Shown: positions 53,916-64,000 of the stretch, piece after piece
Layout: every line of letters begins with the position of its first letter
Numbering within the stretch: position 1 is the stretch's first letter
Made by a program: the position numbers and the translations under genes
Origin: Adiantum capillus-veneris
Lineage: Eukaryota; Streptophyta; Polypodiopsida; Polypodiales; Pteridaceae
Direction: 5' to 3'
DNA: 64,000 nt
NCBI GenBank assembly: GCA_014529385.2
Contig: CM043969.1
Coordinates: 76,366,676-76,430,675 of the forward strand
The notes under the pieces: model-generated
The model's database searches: none
What the model was told of the DNA's origin: nothing
The model's input: only the letters and a program-made list of their open reading frames with translations

Positions 53916-56670
53916 GTCTGTACGAGACGGATCCATATGTACGGAAAGGTAGCGCACATCAATTTTTCGAGGAATTTTTTTTCTTTTAGGGATATTTTGC
54001 AGGGCGTACGTATGGACAGTTTGGGCAAGGATTTTTGTGATATACGTGGCTTTTCTGGTCTACTGTAGAGAGTGCAGATTTCTGTGGTTTTCAATAGAGA
54101 GAAAACATTTGTTGCAAAGAGTGCTGTAAGTGCAACTTCCGGGGTGCACACGGTGTGATGATCTATGGACTGTTTGTTCCTAGTTTACAGTATTATCATG
54201 TTTCTTGAGTCTTGCAATTTATGTCATTGTAATCCTTCATTAGTTAATGATCATCTGGATTCTAAAGTGATATGCAGATTGGTATCATGTAATGCTTCAA
54301 GGGTAGAGTCTTCTTGTCTTGTGCTAGTGTTCACTTTATAGTGCTGATTTATGAAGTAGATTCATTGCATGTAGTGTATAATGGATACATGACTGATATC
54401 TTTTAGTGTCTGGGAAACTGTTGAATAATCTACACTTCTAAGTTTTTTCAAAATGTTACATATTGATACGTACCTTAACATTCTTTTATCAGTACAAAAG
54501 TATGCATCTTACGTATTGAATCACTGGAAACTATGCACCTTTCCATCGTGAGACATACAACAGAGTGTGTTTTTTATTGGTTTGCCAAGACACTATTTGT
54601 TTGTGGTAGAGCAAAGCATATGGCAATTGGATGCACTAGGAGGATAGAGCATCCGGAGCAGAGACAACAGAAAGGGTTGCAGGAGAGGCAGGATGTATCA
54701 TCAGCATCTAGGAGGATAGAGGCTGAGAGAAACAGGAGAAGAGAAACAAAGAAGAGAAGAAGAAGGCGGCACAGGCAGACCTAGGTGCCTTCAGTCATAT
54801 AGGTTTATAGACACAGGGATCCACCACAGGGTCCACCTCTATAGGCTTCACCTTCTTCGACAGAGATACTGCTTGCATCTCCTGAGCCCATCAGAGTTTC
54901 TGGGGTTCTATTGTACCTTCATGCCGTTTTGACAGTAATGATGTTTCTCTTGCTGTGTATATGCCATTGTATGAGGAGAATTCCACCTCTTGGATCACAT
55001 AAGTTAGGAAGTATGAGAGAATTTTTAAGAAAACCAAGAAATAGTTTTGGTCATTTATTGTATATTTATGGACATTTTTGGAATCATATCTCTGTGGTGA
55101 TTGGCTGTGCCCTTGACATGTTTATTTAAACAGAAGATTTTCTCTTGGAAAAAGAGACAGAAGTTGGATGAGGCAGAGCAACCCCCAGGTAGATTTCCTG
55201 AGGAGAGGTTACCAGATCAAGATCGAGAGGAGGTCCAGAGCAGTTGGACAGAGGATAGGCATGAGGACCAGCAGTTGGTGGGACTTTAGGATCAGCCTGA
55301 GTTGCCCTAGGATAGGCTAGTTTGGTAGGCTTTGGATTCCTTGGAGATTCAGCCACAAGTGCCTCTTAGAGTAGGCACTATAGGGGGTAAGCAGGACAGT
55401 GAGTCTCCTCAATTTGCAGAGGAGTTTGACTATTCAAAAGGTTTTGCATCAACAATGGATGTCCCAGTATCTGAGATCTTGCTTGCACATTTCTTTGCGG
55501 TTGGTCCATGGAGATTTCTAGATGTGTCTTTGAGGAGTGTGCTTGGAATGAGCTGGTCTCTTTAGACATCTATTCCAGGTTGAGATAGTAGAGTTAGCTA
55601 AACCAGTTCAGGCAAGCAGACTTCAAACAAGAGATCAGATAGAAACAATGATACTGAAATGGAAATGATAACCGTAATGGAAATGATAAACATATTGGAA
55701 TTGGAACTAGGACTAGATTGTGTATTCAGATCAGTACATTTGGAATTAAGTACAACAGCATGAGGTAAAGGGCTTTTGTGAGCCAAAAGAGTTCAAGAAA
55801 AAGATGAGCTCCAGGAATGACACTAGAATACAATGGTGGCACAACACAATAGCGGCATAACACAATAGCCCATCAAATGAAATAAGGGGCCCTATTTATA
55901 GCTGTCGGATCGGGCCTCTGACTGACTCTCCACTGTGAGTTACTGCAGTAACTAGGCTCGGTACTGCTAGTCTGAATGGCTGAGTGGGGGCTGTTCCCAC
56001 TGTCTACATTTCCTCCCCCCCTTTCTTTGAATTTTGGAATATTTTTAAAATTTCCGATGTGTGACTAAAAATTTTAGGTAAGTTACCGAAAATGAGTAGG
56101 AATCCTCCCACTTTTCTTCCAAAAATTTCAGGTATATTGCTAGAGATGGATTGGAATCCACCCAATTTCCTTCCAGCTTCCCTTTGGAATGGCCTACCCA
56201 CTAGCTTGGGTCCACCTTCTTACCGGCTAAGGTAAGCCTCTTAGCTCCCTTTGCTTGTGAGCTGACTTACCTATCCAAACACTGGATGTCATCGTTTCCT
56301 TTTATCTGGAGCCTTCTTCCTTGGCGGTTTCCAGATGACCCTTGTGTTGAGTTCAGGCATCTCTCTTGGTTCATCGAGTCAGTCCCAATTTTTCCCAGGG
56401 ACAGGTGCTAGGGAGTGAGGGCTGCTTTGTGGTTGTGCCCGGCCACAATGTGAGGTAGGTTTCTCATGTCGGGTTGATTCTAGCCATGTTTAGCCTTGGG
56501 GTTCCTTTAGGCTCGTGCAGGGTGGGAGTATTTTTCCCATTGCCTGTACGGCCTCCAATGCTTCTTTCCCTATTTTCCTACATTTCCGAGGTCGTGAGGG
56601 CTGGTTGATGGCTGGCCGATCTGGCCATTTCTTGGTATATAGGTGAGGGCAGGGCACTATGGGAGGAAAA
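53916..56670. other. Intron 4, middle part: no recognised gene
   Basis: Mixed A/T-rich sequence with short frames only. A purine-rich stretch at 54650-54780 gives an Arg/Glu-rich frame of low complexity. I see no element boundary, although decayed transposon sequence is likely. Confidence 0.5.
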
Positions 56671-59050
56671 TTATCTGGAATTCGTTCTCTGAGCCTTGGG
56701 TTCATTTGTTCTGATAACACCCATGTGAATTCCCTTACACCCCTTGACTGTTCCTTCATCAATGCTCCCTTCTAAGCGGCTATTATCAAGTGTTGAGAAT
56801 CCCCTCCTGAATCTTGCATGCCCTGAGGCTCGTACACCCTCTCTCTCTGCACATGTGCTCAACTCATGCTCTAGTATAGATGCATATAGCTTGGCCAAGG
56901 AGTGGCCAATCATAATAATGCAATAGTTACTTGGCAGGGTTGGTACAATTGTAGATGTACTCCAAGTCTCCGGAAACCCCTCGCACATGGCCTTGTTGAA
57001 CATGAAGGCCAACAAACCATCAACATGATACGTAGCATGTATGAAATGCTCTGGCACTATAATACCATCATGATCGTGTGTCCTCCCTGTGTGCAATCTG
57101 TCAATGGCTCGCCTCACCATCTCTGTCGTGAAGAAAGTAGAAGTGGGAGGACACAACTTCGGCCGGTCTGGCAATGATAACTGCTCCCCTACTTTGTATA
57201 GAGAGTCTCTATAGAAGTAATGACTGGAGAGGGTGAGTGTTCTCTAAAGAGTTGCCAAGCCTCCCTAGAGTCCTCGCTCAAGAGTATCTGATAAATATCT
57301 CTCTCAAGCTGAGCTAAGAAAGATCTCTTCTTTTTCCATATAAGGCAGCGGAAGAGTATACGTGACTGCCCATGTGCGATCTCTCCCAAAGCTACCTCTC
57401 TGTGTAGCTGGGCTCTGGTCTTTTGACATTCATCATCGTACCAACTATTATGAGGGGTGCTCCGAGACCGTGGTCTCCCACTAGGCTGAGAGTGGGGGAA
57501 AGCTGTGACTGCTGCTATGTGTATCGTCTCTGTGAATATCTGGGTGGGCTCTGACAAGGGTCTATGGGGATTCTCCCCTGCTAAAAGACTATACAACTCT
57601 TCTATATACACTCCGTTTGTCTCTTTGCAGAAGTGGTATCTCGGATGGCTATGTGCTGCATGATGAAAAACCATCAATAGTGTAAGTAAAATCTACTGCA
57701 AAAGATATTTGAGCATGATCTACATCCACTCCAAGTAGGATGACATTCCCATCCCTCGAGAACTCCCAAATATCCTCATGTAGTATCATGTATGGTGATT
57801 GCCCCTTAGGCGAAGCATAATGAGGTGTGCTAGGAGGGAAGTAACATATGGCAATGTAGAGAGCTCTGCCCCCCTCCGCTCTCTGACCCACATGTAGTGG
57901 GCACTCTCGTCTTTGAAAACCACTTGAATGATAGGGTGTAACTCCTCCCTAAATAACATTGCTACTCCTCGTGATCCGCTGCTATTGTGCTCATAACGAG
58001 CCACTTGTCTACATGTGCTCTCCCATCTGTATCCAGTCACCCTCAGGGGTGTGCTATTTGGGCTCTAATGCGTCTCTGAATAGAAAATGATGTCCCTTCC
58101 TTTGAAGGAATCCTCGAAGGCTCCAACATCCAATCGTAACGAGCCGTTGCATTTCCATACCGCAAGCTTTTGGTTGGTCCCATAGGCATGCACCGTCATG
58201 CTGTTCGCTTATCAAGTACTATCACTTTGCCTCCTCTAGAAGGCGAGTTTTCCCTTCTCTCTGGCAGCCAAGATCTCGGGCATGCATTCTTTCATGTGTG
58301 CTAGTTGAGACAACGTAAGATCATCTCTCAAGAAAATCCCTGTTTGCTTTAGTGTAGGCCTTTTTTTGAGGAAGTCCTTCCTCTGTTCTATGGAAGCGAA
58401 ACGGATGATTAGAGCACGTTCCTTGGAGGTTCCCACTCTCCATACTCCGGTGTGATTTCCTTCTTTGCTCTTCTTCAATTGTCATGTTGATGATAGAGGT
58501 GGGAGTGGGCGTTTCATGTTTCCCTTTTTTGGCCACTTTGATCCATTGGTCCGCTTCCTCTACTTGCTTCTTGGTACAGGTGAGCACCTCAATCCATGAA
58601 AAGGTCTCTCGTGCCTTCTTCTCCTCCTCCGCTTGGATGGTGAGCACTTGCGCCTTAATTATATTGAGCTCTTCTGCCATGGATGGCTGAATTTCTCCTT
58701 CTGCAAGCTTGGTCTAGGAGCGCACGTCCTCCAACTCCTCCTTTAGTTTGTCGATTTCTTCATCTCATGCTGCCACTTTGCTTTTGAGAGAAGCACACTC
58801 CGCCTCTAGAGCTGTGATCTTCTCCGGTAGGGCTGTATTGACGATGTCGAGAGCACTATCCGTCTCTTTCTTCTGGGCCAAATGGCTTGCTTGATGGTTG
58901 TCTCCACCTCATCCCTCATCATCTTGTCGTCCTTCGCTACCTTCTTGCTTGATTTCATGGGAGTGTTCGATTGAAGTGACTTCCCTCTCTCATATGTGAG
59001 CATGAAGAGAGAGAGAGATAGAGAAGAGGAAGAAGAAGAGTATTTTAACG
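56671..59050 (-). pseudogene. Decayed LINE copy (minus) in intron 4: ORF1, endonuclease and RT parts
   Basis: From right to left: a coiled coil and RRM-like ORF1 (58236-58800; RALIIRFASIEQRKDFLKKR, IFLRDDLTLSQLAHMKECMPEI), endonuclease pieces (57649-58140; SRGVAMLFREELHP, AICYFPPST) with an internal deletion, then linker and reverse-transcriptase start (57189-57677; SWYDDECQKTRAQL) and 56671-57174 (STFFTTEMVRRAIDR). The order and sequence match the LINE at 43666, so this is the same family. It breaks off within reverse transcriptase; the 3' end is missing here. Confidence 0.85.
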
Positions 59051-59063
59051 TCATGGGAAACTA

Positions 59064-59067
<4 letters not shown>

Positions 59068-59134
<67 letters not shown>
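59068..59134 (+). repeat. (GA)n tract at the 5' side of the intron-4 LINE
   Basis: About 33 GA units. A short stretch before it (59040-59065, TATTTTAACGTCATGGG) resembles the LINE 3' terminus and has a GA/GATA run on its left (59007-59021). Confidence 0.85.
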
Positions 59135-59137
<3 letters not shown>

Positions 59138-59149
59138 CTAAAACAACGA

Positions 59150-59390
59150 AGAATCCTAAAAAACAGCAAGAAACACTTGTGAAACCCTAAAAAATAGAAA
59201 ACATCCGCAACGAAACCTTGAAAATAACGAAAAACATATCTGAAACCCTAAAAAACAGTGACGAAACCCTAGAAAACAGCAAAAAACAGTTTCAAGTCCC
59301 TAAAAAACAGCGAAAAACGGTGATGAAACCCAAAAAACAGCAACAAGATGGTGCAGAACCCTAAAAACAGTGAGAGAGTGGTCCAAACGC
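59150..59390 (+). repeat. Cluster of GAAACCCTAAAAAACAG-like repeats
   Basis: About eight imperfect copies of a 20-30 base unit containing AAACCCTA. The unit resembles the AAACCCTAA motifs in the gypsy 2 LTR (17510-17575) and in the 5' region of the second LINE (30985-31056). 59391-59577 is ordinary intron sequence ending TTATGCAG. Confidence 0.75.
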
Positions 59391-59577
59391 ATGATGGGGG
59401 GGTGGCGTGTGTGGGGGGAGGAAGAGGAGGGGAAAATGTAAGGAGGGAGATTGTCTGTCGAAAGTCTCATGCAACTTCTAAAGTGCGAAACATATTTGAT
59501 GCATCCTTGAACATAAATGTGAATCTATGTTATTGCAGGGTTCCCTTTTAACATAAAAGTGAACGCATGTTATGCAG

Positions 59578-59650
59578 TGTATGGCAGGACGTACCTGTTC
59601 TGGTAATGATAAGCATGCTTGGGTACTTTTGTTTTCTCGAACAATTATTG
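59578..59650 (+). CDS. RING-CH E3 ligase, first membrane-segment exon
   Basis: Acceptor TTATGCAG, donor TTG/GTAAGC. It encodes VWQDVPVLVMISMLGYFCFL and EQLL, closely matching the family's first transmembrane segment. It ends in phase 0, followed by a 77-bp intron. Confidence 0.92.
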
Positions 59651-59727
59651 GTAAGCTTCTTTATTGCTCTCAAATTTATTTTCTCTCATAAAATAGATTG
59701 ATTGATACCTTCCTGTGTTCAAAACAG

Positions 59728-59818
59728 GTTGGCGATATGGGTTCAAGTGCTCTTGCTATTGCTCTACCCTTTGCGTGTGTTTTGGGTTTTTTAGCCTCAA
59801 TTACTGCATCCACTGTTG
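59728..59818 (+). CDS. RING-CH E3 ligase, second membrane-segment exon
   Basis: Acceptor TTCAAAACAG, donor TTG/GTGAGT. It encodes VGDMGSSALAIALPFACVLG and FLASITAST, a hydrophobic segment conserved in plant homologues. It ends in phase 1. Confidence 0.92.
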
Positions 59819-59995
59819 GTGAGTCGCAGACCTTTTAATGACCTAAGGATTTTTTGCCTGCTTGCTCAAATATGCATTTAAAAATGTTGATAAACTGCTT
59901 ACCACCTCTAAGCCTAATGGAAACTGATTTACTCCCTATCTTTGATATGTTTTGCTTTGGGAATTCAATGAACATGTCATGGTGTCTTTATGCAG

Positions 59996-60072
59996 TAAAG
60001 AAGTACATTTGGATTTTTGCTGCCTTTCAGTTTGGGCTCGTGATAATGTTCTCTCACTTATTCTACTCAGTG
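59996..60072 (+). CDS. RING-CH E3 ligase, third membrane-segment exon (last one found)
   Basis: Acceptor CTTTATGCAG. It encodes KKYIWIFAAFQFGLVIMFSH and LFYSV, a third hydrophobic stretch. The donor is GTG/GTACAT. Reading through would add three residues and a TGA; family members continue with a further segment, so at least one more exon is expected. I did not find it before 64000. Exons from 5236 to here total 1215 coding bases (405 codons). Confidence 0.88.
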
Positions 60073-60299
60073 GTACATTCTTGACCTTTTTTTCTTTACA
60101 AGATCATGAAGAAGGTTCTTTTTTGGCATAATTTCACAGCACCGTATAGGTAAAACATAAATTCTGGCATGTATGGTAAACCTTGCATCACGTAATTTAT
60201 TGAGTTGCAACACAAGATCTACTGTGTTGAGTGCTTTTACAGGAGTTGAGTAATCATTATTGACATGTTTAACATCAAAATAAGAGAGCGCGCAAAAAA

Positions 60300-60300
60300 T

Positions 60301-60368
<68 letters not shown>
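60300..60368 (+). repeat. Compound (TG)n-(GA)n microsatellite
   Basis: About 12 TG units (60301-60324) followed by about 22 GA units, directly abutting a LINE 3' end at 60369. 60073-60299 is A/T-rich and holds no recognised feature. Confidence 0.9.
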
Positions 60369-60373
<5 letters not shown>

Positions 60374-61720
60374 TTTATTAACGTCCTCTAGAGGCCCAAG
60401 TCGGCCTATGAGACAAAACCATATACATGTATGTATCCTCTGGATATCCAAAAAAGGATAAAAGTGCTGAAAAAAAAATGATACAAACTGTTAGAGGTGG
60501 CTACGATAATCTCGTAAGAGGTGGAGTGAGTACAAGTGCATGTATTAGGAGGGGATGCAGCTCTATTTCTGGTGGATGTGAAAAAACTACATGCTTAGGG
60601 AGTACAACCATGATATGCAAAACTAGCTCCATCCGGTACAAAATGGGGGTGTAGTAAATTATACATAGGTGGATAAGGTAAGCAAAGCCCCTGTAGTATA
60701 GCAGCAGGGTCTGAGAATGCTCGCTGTATCTCTGTCTTGCCTGCTCATGCTGTGTCCGAATCTGGCAAATCTCTCTCTGGTGTGCTTGTCGAGCACGATA
60801 TCCTATCGCTGTAGGTCGTCTCCTAGATCGGGCCTCATCTACTTGCTGTAGAGTGACTCTCCTCGGTGTGGTAATGACAGGCGGTAGTGAATGAAGCCGT
60901 CCTCCAAGATGGTCATGAAATGATCCTTGTGGTACAACATCTTCGATGGAAGAGGCTATCTCGGTGTGATCCATGTCTCCTTGACATTTAACTGCCAAAG
61001 ATCCTATCTGAGGACTTGATTCTTCTCCTCATGGGAGAGGCGGATGAGTGGCGAGTCCGGGTCGTACTAAAAGGGTGTTGTGTGCGCTAAACCACTGTGT
61101 CATTTGTGCACTCATGATCCACTCTCTCGAGTCTCCGCCAGCTGTCTGGATGCCTCCAAGTGCTCGGTATGATAGTCTGTCGGGGGGGGGGGGGGGGGGG
61201 GGGAGTTGTTGTACTCTCTGGGTAAAACATACTGTCTGAAAAAGAGCCTCCACTAGCATGGGTGGTGTGGCTAGCTTTGCTCAGTTGACGTCATGTGGCG
61301 CTGAGGTTTTCCGCGTATCAAGCAGAATAGCATAATGATCTCTGACCTCTCAACTTGTGTCCACCAAGTTCTTGTAAGGCCCGATGCCCAAACTGGTGCT
61401 GCATATATGAGAGCTGGGGTGACTAGGGTGTCGAAGAGCCACCCCTTGGTGCGGTGCTCCTGAAATGTACCTGGTAGCATCGACACTCTAGCATCGCCAA
61501 TGCCGCATATCCTTGTGTGATCCTATCTCTGGCTGCACTTGCCATAGAGAATCGTCCTATAGTAGCAGTAAAAGTGGTCCCCATAAAAGTGGTCCCCAAG
61601 TATACATATGAGTCAATGACCTTGACTTGCCTGCCTGCTAGTGTAAAACATGCTCTGCTCCTGATCTGACTGGATGAATGGAAAATAAGAACCTTGGTCT
61701 TACCAAGGTCCATGGTAGAC
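60369..61720 (-). pseudogene. 5'-truncated LINE copy (minus): ORF2 C-terminal part and 3' end
   Basis: The 3' end reads AGCTTTATTAACGTCC, AGAGGCCCAAG and CGGCCTATGAGAC, a variant of the family terminus. From right to left, frames carry MDLGKTKVLIFHSSSQ and VYLGTTF, WLFDTLVTPALIYAAPVWAS, VEALFQTV and a basic C-terminus. Sequence and order match ORF2 of the other LINE copies. A run of about 22 G at 61182-61203 lies in it and shifts the frame. The element ends within reverse transcriptase. Confidence 0.87.
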
Positions 61721-61739
61721 CTCTCTGTATGCAGAAGTC

Positions 61740-62529
61740 ATCCAAGATCTGAATGCTAGGGCTGAAATCTGCAAATCTGCTAACTGCTGAATTCTGACAC
61801 TGTGTCGGTGTGGACGGCGATGGCGACGACGCGACGACTATGCACTGAAAACGCAGATGCTGAAATCTGCGGACAGCGAGCTGATCTGACGGTACGGCGA
61901 GGATTTGCTACGGGTAGGTGAGGTCTGCGAGGCTAGGGACTGATTCTGTGGTGTCTAAGTGCTGAAAACTGAAAACGCCGATGCTAGGGGCTGATCTGTG
62001 GCCAAGAAACTGCAAAACGATAGAGGTATTTGCAAGATGCAAAAACGCTAGGCATGATCTGCAATCTGCTAACACTAGGGCTGATTTGGTACTGCTGAAA
62101 ACGCTAGGCTGAATTGTAGCCAAAAACACTGGTCTTGATCTGCTGTTGGCTGGAAACGCTCGGTCTCCTGCCGGTCTTGCTGAGAAGGTGCACTGCAAGT
62201 TGCTGGAACTTCTGCTGCCTTTTTTGCCAGAAAGTGCTAGCGCTAGGTTTTTTTATATATTAACTTAGTAGAATTGCCCTACCCAGTTTCCCAACAAAGT
62301 CACTTATTAAATAATAAGTGAAAAATGGATAATTAGGGAAAATGGGTTCTCTGCACTGTAAAATGCTCCTGATGGGTAGTGATGATCATGCTGCGTGCAA
62401 CCAAAGGATATGCAACCACTAAGTGCTTGGACATGCACAGCCTGCGCCAGAACACTTCCTAAGCTGACCTGAACCCTAGACCCGAAGTAGCTTGTCCACA
62501 TGCACATAGGGTTAGATGTGCACGTGACA
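61740..62529 (-). repeat. 3' LTR of gypsy remnant 3 (left edge uncertain)
   Basis: On the minus strand AAAAGGAGGGGA (polypurine tract, 62530-62541) precedes TGTCACGTGC, giving a sharp right edge at 62529. The left edge is not resolved. At 61760-62170 the sequence is built from imperfect repeats of GCTGAAAACGCTAGG/GGCTGATCTG. There is no gene in it. Confidence 0.6.
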
Positions 62530-62541
62530 TCCCCTCCTTTT

Positions 62542-62830
62542 CAAAGTGAGGTACTGGTACCGAGCTGTATGGCGTCGAGGGAGATCGCCAACAACGTCTG
62601 AAATCGTGCGAAGACCTCTTCGTCGGCCCACTCTGATGCATGGGTCGTGCGATACTTGAACTTCATGAAGGTCTACAATGCTTGCTTCTTTGGGCCGCGC
62701 CGAAAGCGACAAAGGGATCTGTGGCTGTTTCAATGCTCCAACTTCGGCTATGGTTGTGTGTCTACCTTCTTCAAGAATCTCCAAGGAGGAAAATTCCTGA
62801 AACCACTTCCAACACAAAAGCATAATTATA
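62542..62830 (-). pseudogene. Gypsy pol C-terminal (chromodomain-like) remnant
   Basis: A minus-strand frame directly before the polypurine tract reads FMKFKYRTTHASEWADEEVF and ends a few bases before the tract (SLDAIQLGTSTSL). Position, and the W-A-D-E-E context, fit the end of a gypsy pol with a diverged chromodomain. It contains a stop upstream and is a remnant. Confidence 0.45.
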
Positions 62831-63494
62831 CCCATTCCATGTAGAGTAATTGGAAAAATACGATTCTTCCTAAATGACTGTGCATGTAATGCAGATGAAC
62901 AAAGTGACGGAGTGTCAAACCGTTCACAAAATACGCAAACAGAGAGATTGAATCTTGACTTTTTGACCTAAACCTATCAATTGTGGCAAATCACAATGGA
63001 AATGCCGATGCTTGATGGACAATCTTTTTTGTGCTCTTTCTGAAACTGTGTCATGCCAAGGAAGAGACATGGAATATGAATTCCTTGAATGCAAACTTTT
63101 TTCCTTTTCGAGAGTGATCCGCATACATCCTTGCTCATCAGCGAGTGAGTCATGTGCATCGTACAATACGATATGCCTATGAAAAGGGAACACATAAAGA
63201 CGGTGACGAAAATACAAGAAACTGTCACAAATGAGACTCGAACGATGCGTGCTGACTAATTATGCGAACACACAATACTTCCTGAGTGGGTTCCTTGGAC
63301 CTTGACTCGAGAGCCAAGATCGGTTCTACGTGATTGATCGTATCTACAATGAGGTTAGCTTCACTAGAAAAATCATTATCGAAACCATCATCCTTGTGAA
63401 CAATCACATCTTTATAATGCGAAACATGTGTGTCGTGCTTTGGAGAAGGAAAGATGGAGAGAGTCTCCTTCTCCTTTTTCTTTTCAAGCTTCGC
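62831..63494. other. Gypsy remnant 3 spacer, no recognised domain
   Basis: A minus-strand frame at 63225-63407 (MIVHKDDGFDNDFSS...) follows the protease and may be part of the polyprotein linker. Reverse transcriptase, RNase H and integrase core are absent, so a large internal deletion is likely. Confidence 0.45.
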
Positions 63495-64000
63495 CTACAC
63501 ATTAGAAATGAGAGGTAAAGAATAAACAACCTCCTCACCACGGATGATGACAGGAGAGTCACTTTTGGCATTTAGGGTGAGAGTATTGTCCGCCCAATCA
63601 ATGAGAGGGTTATGCTCACGAAACCATCTAATACCCAAAATCATATCACATCTTGAAAGAGGAGACACGACAAATTTTCTGCGGAAGGACGCTTGTTGAG
63701 CAGTGAATAACACATCAAGGCACTCTCGTGTAATGAGAGAGTCCATACCAGGAGCGAAGCCCGACACCTCGACAGGGGATGTCTTGCGAACCTCCAAGCG
63801 GGCTCTTTCGACAAGGGAGTCACCAATCACATCATGCATACTACTAGAATCAAACAAGACCACCATGTGTTGACCATTCACATGACCATAGCACTTCATG
63901 AGAGACTCATCAATGAGAGGATCATGAGAAACTTGGGACACACGAGTGTTCTCATTTATGGCATTGACAGAGGATGTGGGTTCTCTGGGTTCTTTAGATT
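63495..64000 (-). CDS. Gypsy retropepsin (aspartic protease) domain, partial at the window edge
   Basis: The frame is open from the window edge to a stop at 63495 (168 codons). It contains HVNGQHMVVLFDSSSMHDVI, where the usual catalytic D-S/T-G reads D-S-S, and LGIRWFREHNPLIDW, the conserved C-terminal helix and tail of gypsy proteases. The missing Gly of the active site may impair it. It probably continues right into gag. The frame stops soon after this domain. Confidence 0.75.
   Translation of the reverse strand, partial: SKEPREPTSSVNAINENTRVSQVSHDPLIDESLMKCYGHVNGQHMVVLFDSSSMHDVIGDSLVERARLEVRKTSPVEVSGFAPGMDSLITRECLDVLFTAQQASFRRKFVVSPLSRCDMILGIRWFREHNPLIDWADNTLTLNAKSDSPVIIRGEEVVYSLPLISNV

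Noticed and set aside
53648..54151. 167-codon minus-strand frame with repeated residues
   Set aside because: It is a translation of the four-copy tandem repeat and its flank.
54533..54784. Arg/Glu-rich plus-strand frame in intron 4
   Set aside because: Low complexity from a purine-rich stretch, with no splice sites placing it in the gene and no recognisable domain.
60073..60084. TGA shortly after 60072 as the true end of the RING-CH protein
   Set aside because: A GT donor sits exactly at the family exon boundary and relatives continue beyond it; read-through remains possible but less likely.

Overview
This is eukaryotic DNA from a land plant. The evidence is a spliced plant RING-CH ubiquitin-ligase gene, initiator-methionine-tRNA primed Ty1/copia and Ty3/gypsy LTR retrotransposons (one with a chromodomain), a hAT transposon with a DUF659-type transposase, two kinds of LINE, and huge (GA)n tracts. 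The very large introns and the dense nesting suggest a big-genome lineage, perhaps a fern, lycophyte or gymnosperm. That last point is inference and the species is not determined.

Most of the window can be read as one host gene on the + strand. A RING-CH (MARCH-like) membrane E3 ligase has exons at 51066-51500, 51606-51780, 51928-52204, 59578-59650, 59728-59818 and 59996-60072, all joined in frame by GT/AG sites. A candidate first exon with a CT-rich 5' leader lies at 5236-5322 in compatible phase. If it belongs to the gene, intron 1 is 45.7 kb; intron 4 is 7.4 kb. The last exon(s) were not found.

Layout: 1-2457 is a copia element (minus) with an open gag-protease frame running off the edge. 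2720-3780 is a decayed gypsy end (plus). 6255-7060 is a decayed gypsy pol end (minus). 7918-10218 is a 3' LTR, a degenerate gag region and a primer site of a gypsy-like element (minus). From 10207 to 50573 runs an array of about 35 tandem units, each a partial LTR (R-U5-like part), primer-binding site and leader, and each carrying its own variable (GA)n tract. Later insertions split the array into four blocks.

The largest interruption (14021-28040) is a three-level nest with exact boundaries. A gypsy element with 1.7-kb LTRs sits in an array unit (target duplication GGCGC). A hAT element (17342-27087, target duplication AACACCAC) sits in that element's 5' LTR. A chromodomain gypsy element (17481-23982) sits inside the hAT. 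The other interruptions are LINE copies placed inside the (GA)n tracts of array units: 12764-12882, 28885-33006 and 43666-49465. The 43666-49465 copy is nearly full length and has a coiled-coil ORF1 of the animal-L1 type. More LINE copies of this family occur in intron 4 and after the last exon seen. The window ends in a fourth gypsy remnant (minus, 61740-64000).

The observations I would look at first are the tandem LTR-leader array, the placement of LINE 3' ends in (GA)n tracts in one fixed orientation, a short box shared by three different LTR families, a cluster of short hairpins at 8725-9338, and the giant-intron gene model.
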